The position numbers and the translations under genes are program-made. The notes under the pieces are model-generated. The model was not told the DNA's origin, did no database searches, and was given only the letters and a program-made list of their open reading frames with translations. Positions 61,674 through 64,000 of a stretch of DNA of 64,000 nucleotides are shown in pieces. Every line of letters begins with the position of its first letter. Position 1 is the stretch's first letter. The stretch is from assembly GCA_949372955.1 (NCBI GenBank), contig CASIAX010000001.1, positions 62,001 to 126,000 of the forward strand, written 5' to 3'. Origin of the DNA: SGZJ01 sp949372955. Lineage in GTDB: Bacteria > Bacteroidota > Bacteroidia > Flavobacteriales > Flavobacteriaceae.

Positions 61674-63791
61674 CTATTTATTCATCAATATAGAAAGTAT
61701 AGTTTTAGCTGTTTCGCTAATTTTTGTGCCAGGTCCAAAAATTGCTGAAACTCCTTGATCTTTCAAAAAGCTATAGTCTTGTTTTGGAACTACTCCACCA
61801 AGGATGACCATTATATCCTCTCTTTTGTATTTTTTAAGTTCTTCAATAACCTCTGGAACTAATGTTTTATGTCCTCCAGCAAGAGATGAGATACCTAAAA
61901 TATGAACATCATTTTCAATAGCTTGCTTTGCAGCTTCTTGTGGGGTTTGAAACAAAGGTCCTATATCCACATCGAAACCTAAATCTGCATAACTAGTTGC
62001 TATAACTTTTGCACCACGATCATGACCATCTTGTCCCATTTTAGCAATCAGGATTCTAGGTCTTCTTCCATCTAGGTTAGAAAACTCATTTGCTAAGTCA
62101 ATAGCTTCTTGAAATGTACTGTCGTCTTTTATTTCTTTACTATACACGCCGGTAAATGTATTTATTTTAGCTTTATATCTTGAAAAAACTTTTTCTAAAG
62201 CAGTACTGATTTCGCCAATTGTAGCTCTGTTTTTAGCTGCCTCTACTGCCAAAGCTAATAAATTTTCATTACTACTGGCCCCTTTAGTTAAATTCTCTAA
62301 AGAGACTTGTACTTTTTTATTATCTCTATTTTCTTTAACATCTTTAAGTCTACTAAGCTGTAGATCTTTTACTTTTTTATTATTAATTTCTAAATATTGG
62401 ATCTCTTCATCATAATCTACCTTAAAATCATTCACCCCGACAATTACTTCTCTTTTAGAATCAATTTTCGCTTGTTTTTTTGTAGCTGATTGTTCAATTC
62501 TCATTTTAGGAATACCTTTTTCAATGGCTTTAGTCATTCCTCCATAACTTTCAATCTCTTCAATATGTACCCATGCTTTTTTAACTAAACTATTAGTTAA
62601 ATTTTCCAGGTAATAACTACCGCCCCAAGGGTCAACTGTTTTAGTAATTTTTGTTTCATGTTGAAGGTATAGCTGTGTGTTTCTTGCGATTCTAGCAGAA
62701 AACTCAGTAGGTAAAGCTATTGCTTCGTCTAATGAATTTGTATGTAAGCTCTGCGTTCCTCCAAATATCGCAGCACTTGCTTCAGTGCATGTTCTAGTTA
62801 TATTATTAAAAGGATCTTGCTCTGTTAGACTCCATCCACTAGTTTGACAGTGAGCTCTAAGCATTAAAGACTTTTTTAGTTTGGGGTTAAATTTTTTAAT
62901 TAATTTACTCCACAGCAACCTTCCAGCTCTTAGTTTAGCAATTTCCATAAAATGATTCATTCCTATGCCCCAGAAAAAAGATAGTCTTGGAGCAAAATCA
63001 TCAATGCTTAATCCAGCTTCAATACCATTTTTAACATACTCTATTCCGTTACAAAGAGTGTACGCTAGTTCAATGTCATTTGTAGCTCCTGCTTCTTGCA
63101 TATGGTATCCTGAGATACTGATACTATTAAATTTTGGCATTTTTTCAGATGTGAATTTAAAAATATCTGAAATTATTCTCAAGGATTCTTTTGGAGGGTA
63201 TATATAGGTATTTCTTACCATATACTCTTTTAGGATATCATTTTGAATAGTTCCTTTTAAATCAGTAATATTTACTCCTTGTTCTTGAGCAGCAACTATA
63301 TAAAATGCCATTATCGGTAATACAGCTCCGTTCATTGTCATTGATACACTCATTTTGTCTAGAGGTATCTCATTGAAGAGAATTTTCATATCCTCTACAG
63401 AATCAATTGCAACTCCAGCCTTACCAACATCACCAGAAACTCTTTCATGGTCAGAATCATAACCTCTGTGAGTAGCTAAGTCAAAAGCGACAGATAATCC
63501 TTTTTGACCCGATTTCAAATTTTTTTGATAAAATGCGTTACTTTCCTCGGCAGTAGAGAACCCGGCGTACTGCCTAATAGTCCATGGCTTAGTTGTATAC
63601 ATACTAGAATATGGACCCCTTAAAAAAGGTTCAATCCCCGCCGCAAAGCCTATATGTTCTACTGGATCTAAATCAGTAATATTATAGCTTGATTTTAGTA
63701 AAATACCCTCAGACGTCTCAAATTTATCTAATTTTTCATTTAAACTAGTTAACTGTTCGAGCTCAATATTTTTAAATCTATCTCTACTCAT
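61674..63791 (-). CDS. Methylmalonyl-CoA mutase, large subunit
   Basis: A 705-residue alpha-type subunit: the N-terminal TIM-barrel substrate domain with EPFLRGPYSSMYTTKPWTIR, RNTYIYPPKESLRI and LRAHCQTSGWSLTEQDP, and a C-terminal B12 domain with MGQDGHDRG, in which His590 is the lower cobalt ligand, plus LAGGHKTLVPE. It isomerises methylmalonyl-CoA and succinyl-CoA using adenosylcobalamin, probably with the adjacent small subunit as a heterodimer, in propionate and branched-chain metabolism. Its ATG overlaps the small subunit stop by eight bases (ATGAGTAG). Confidence 0.97.
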   Translation of the reverse strand: MSRDRFKNIELEQLTSLNEKLDKFETSEGILLKSSYNITDLDPVEHIGFAAGIEPFLRGPYSSMYTTKPWTIRQYAGFSTAEESNAFYQKNLKSGQKGLSVAFDLATHRGYDSDHERVSGDVGKAGVAIDSVEDMKILFNEIPLDKMSVSMTMNGAVLPIMAFYIVAAQEQGVNITDLKGTIQNDILKEYMVRNTYIYPPKESLRIISDIFKFTSEKMPKFNSISISGYHMQEAGATNDIELAYTLCNGIEYVKNGIEAGLSIDDFAPRLSFFWGIGMNHFMEIAKLRAGRLLWSKLIKKFNPKLKKSLMLRAHCQTSGWSLTEQDPFNNITRTCTEASAAIFGGTQSLHTNSLDEAIALPTEFSARIARNTQLYLQHETKITKTVDPWGGSYYLENLTNSLVKKAWVHIEEIESYGGMTKAIEKGIPKMRIEQSATKKQAKIDSKREVIVGVNDFKVDYDEEIQYLEINNKKVKDLQLSRLKDVKENRDNKKVQVSLENLTKGASSNENLLALAVEAAKNRATIGEISTALEKVFSRYKAKINTFTGVYSKEIKDDSTFQEAIDLANEFSNLDGRRPRILIAKMGQDGHDRGAKVIATSYADLGFDVDIGPLFQTPQEAAKQAIENDVHILGISSLAGGHKTLVPEVIEELKKYKREDIMVILGGVVPKQDYSFLKDQGVSAIFGPGTKISETAKTILSILMNK

Positions 63792-64000
63792 TTTCTAATC
63801 GTTTTTTTTCAGTGTCCCTAGCTAATCTTTTTTTTATTAATGGCTCTATTAATGTTTTTTCAGATTTTCTAGTAGGGAAGGGGTTAACTTCTAATTGCCC
63901 TTTCATTTTCTCATGCTTGTTTATGTAAAGATTAGACCCAACTAAAATTTCTGATTTAGAATCAAATTTATCTTGCTCTTTTTGTGCACTTTCTTTAATT
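63784..64000 (-). CDS. Methylmalonyl-CoA mutase, small subunit (3' end only)
   Basis: The minus strand is open from the window edge to a TAG at 63786-63784. The last 72 codons include ILVGSNLYINKHEKMKG and a lysine/glutamate-rich C-terminus (LIKKRLARDTEKKRLEN), as expected for the C-terminal end of the small (beta) subunit. Its stop lies inside the large-subunit start, showing tight co-translation. The rest of the gene is outside the window, so the full length cannot be judged. Confidence 0.85.
   Translation of the reverse strand, partial: IKESAQKEQDKFDSKSEILVGSNLYINKHEKMKGQLEVNPFPTRKSEKTLIEPLIKKRLARDTEKKRLENE

Noticed and set aside
1..64000. Search by eye for tRNA T-arms, rRNA, IS terminal repeats, CRISPR repeats and prophage genes
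   Set aside because: Only isolated TTCGAA-like words inside coding genes were seen; no cloverleaf, repeat array, transposase or phage gene is present.

Overview
The window is a continuous, very AT-rich (roughly 30% GC by eye) stretch of bacterial chromosome from a member of the Bacteroidota, most likely a marine-type, streamlined member of the Flavobacteriales. Supporting evidence: a subtilase with a type IX secretion (T9SS) C-terminal domain, the gliding lipoprotein GldI, a cyclophilin-FKBP dual immunophilin, the bacillithiol enzyme BshC, the rpmB-rpmG-DUF4295-ftsY block, LepB with an N-terminal DUF5684-like region, DUF3810, DUF5683 and WbqC-like proteins, promoter-like TAnnTTTG elements, and an almost complete lack of Shine-Dalgarno sequences. 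I see no tRNA or rRNA gene, insertion sequence, prophage, CRISPR array or defence island. No gap between genes exceeds about 130 bases.

Layout. 1-801 (-): 5' part of htpG, running off the left edge. 915-11068 (mostly +): fabH, a convergent Na+/solute symporter, recR with a glycosyltransferase, a 2-oxoacid dehydrogenase E2, an exonuclease, a fumarylacetoacetase-like hydrolase, cinA, then rpmB-rpmG-DUF4295 ending in a terminator, and ftsY. 11089-25895: an M14 carboxypeptidase (-), then bshC, guaA, a LysM/periplasmic-binding-fold protein, pyrG-yidC, mnmA, a T9SS subtilase and mazG (+). 25888-42964 (all -): a long directon of DUF3810 metalloprotease-like protein, two amidohydrolase-family exported proteins, a TrmH methyltransferase, spoT, fur, purA, an OstA/LptA-like protein, an aminotransferase, a TPR protein, two tandem DUF368 proteins and aroE. 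43041-50441: pepD (+); dual immunophilin, gldI and a DHH phosphoesterase (-); ndk (+); cold-shock protein, CIA30, DciA-like DUF721, a lipoprotein and recF (-). 50568-56536 (+): TPR protein, ribH, small membrane protein, mutL, two rhomboids and an EEP-family hydrolase. 56526-64000 (-): WbqC-like, lepB, dapB, DUF5683, parB, parA, the methylmalonyl-CoA mutase large subunit and the 3' end of the small subunit.

Functionally this is mostly core genome: nucleotide synthesis (guaA, pyrG, purA, ndk), stringent response (spoT), DNA repair and replication (recR, recF, mutL, DUF721), protein targeting and secretion (ftsY, yidC, lepB, T9SS cargo), envelope biogenesis (OstA-like, DUF368, dapB, LysM protein) and periplasmic protein folding and turnover (dual immunophilin, GldI, M14, amidohydrolases, pepD). 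Genes are packed tightly with many 0-26 bp overlaps, including three convergent pairs whose 3' ends overlap. Non-ATG starts are inferred for the glycosyltransferase and the OstA-like protein (TTG) and for the second DUF368 and a lipoprotein (GTG).

I found no clearly novel multi-gene system. The most interesting items are proteins of unresolved role in conserved core positions: the triple-LysM/periplasmic-binding protein next to guaA, the tandem DUF368 pair, the DUF3810 zincin, the amidohydrolase-like proteins that have lost their HxH metal motif, and the small membrane protein between ribH and mutL. There are also a few operator-like sites.
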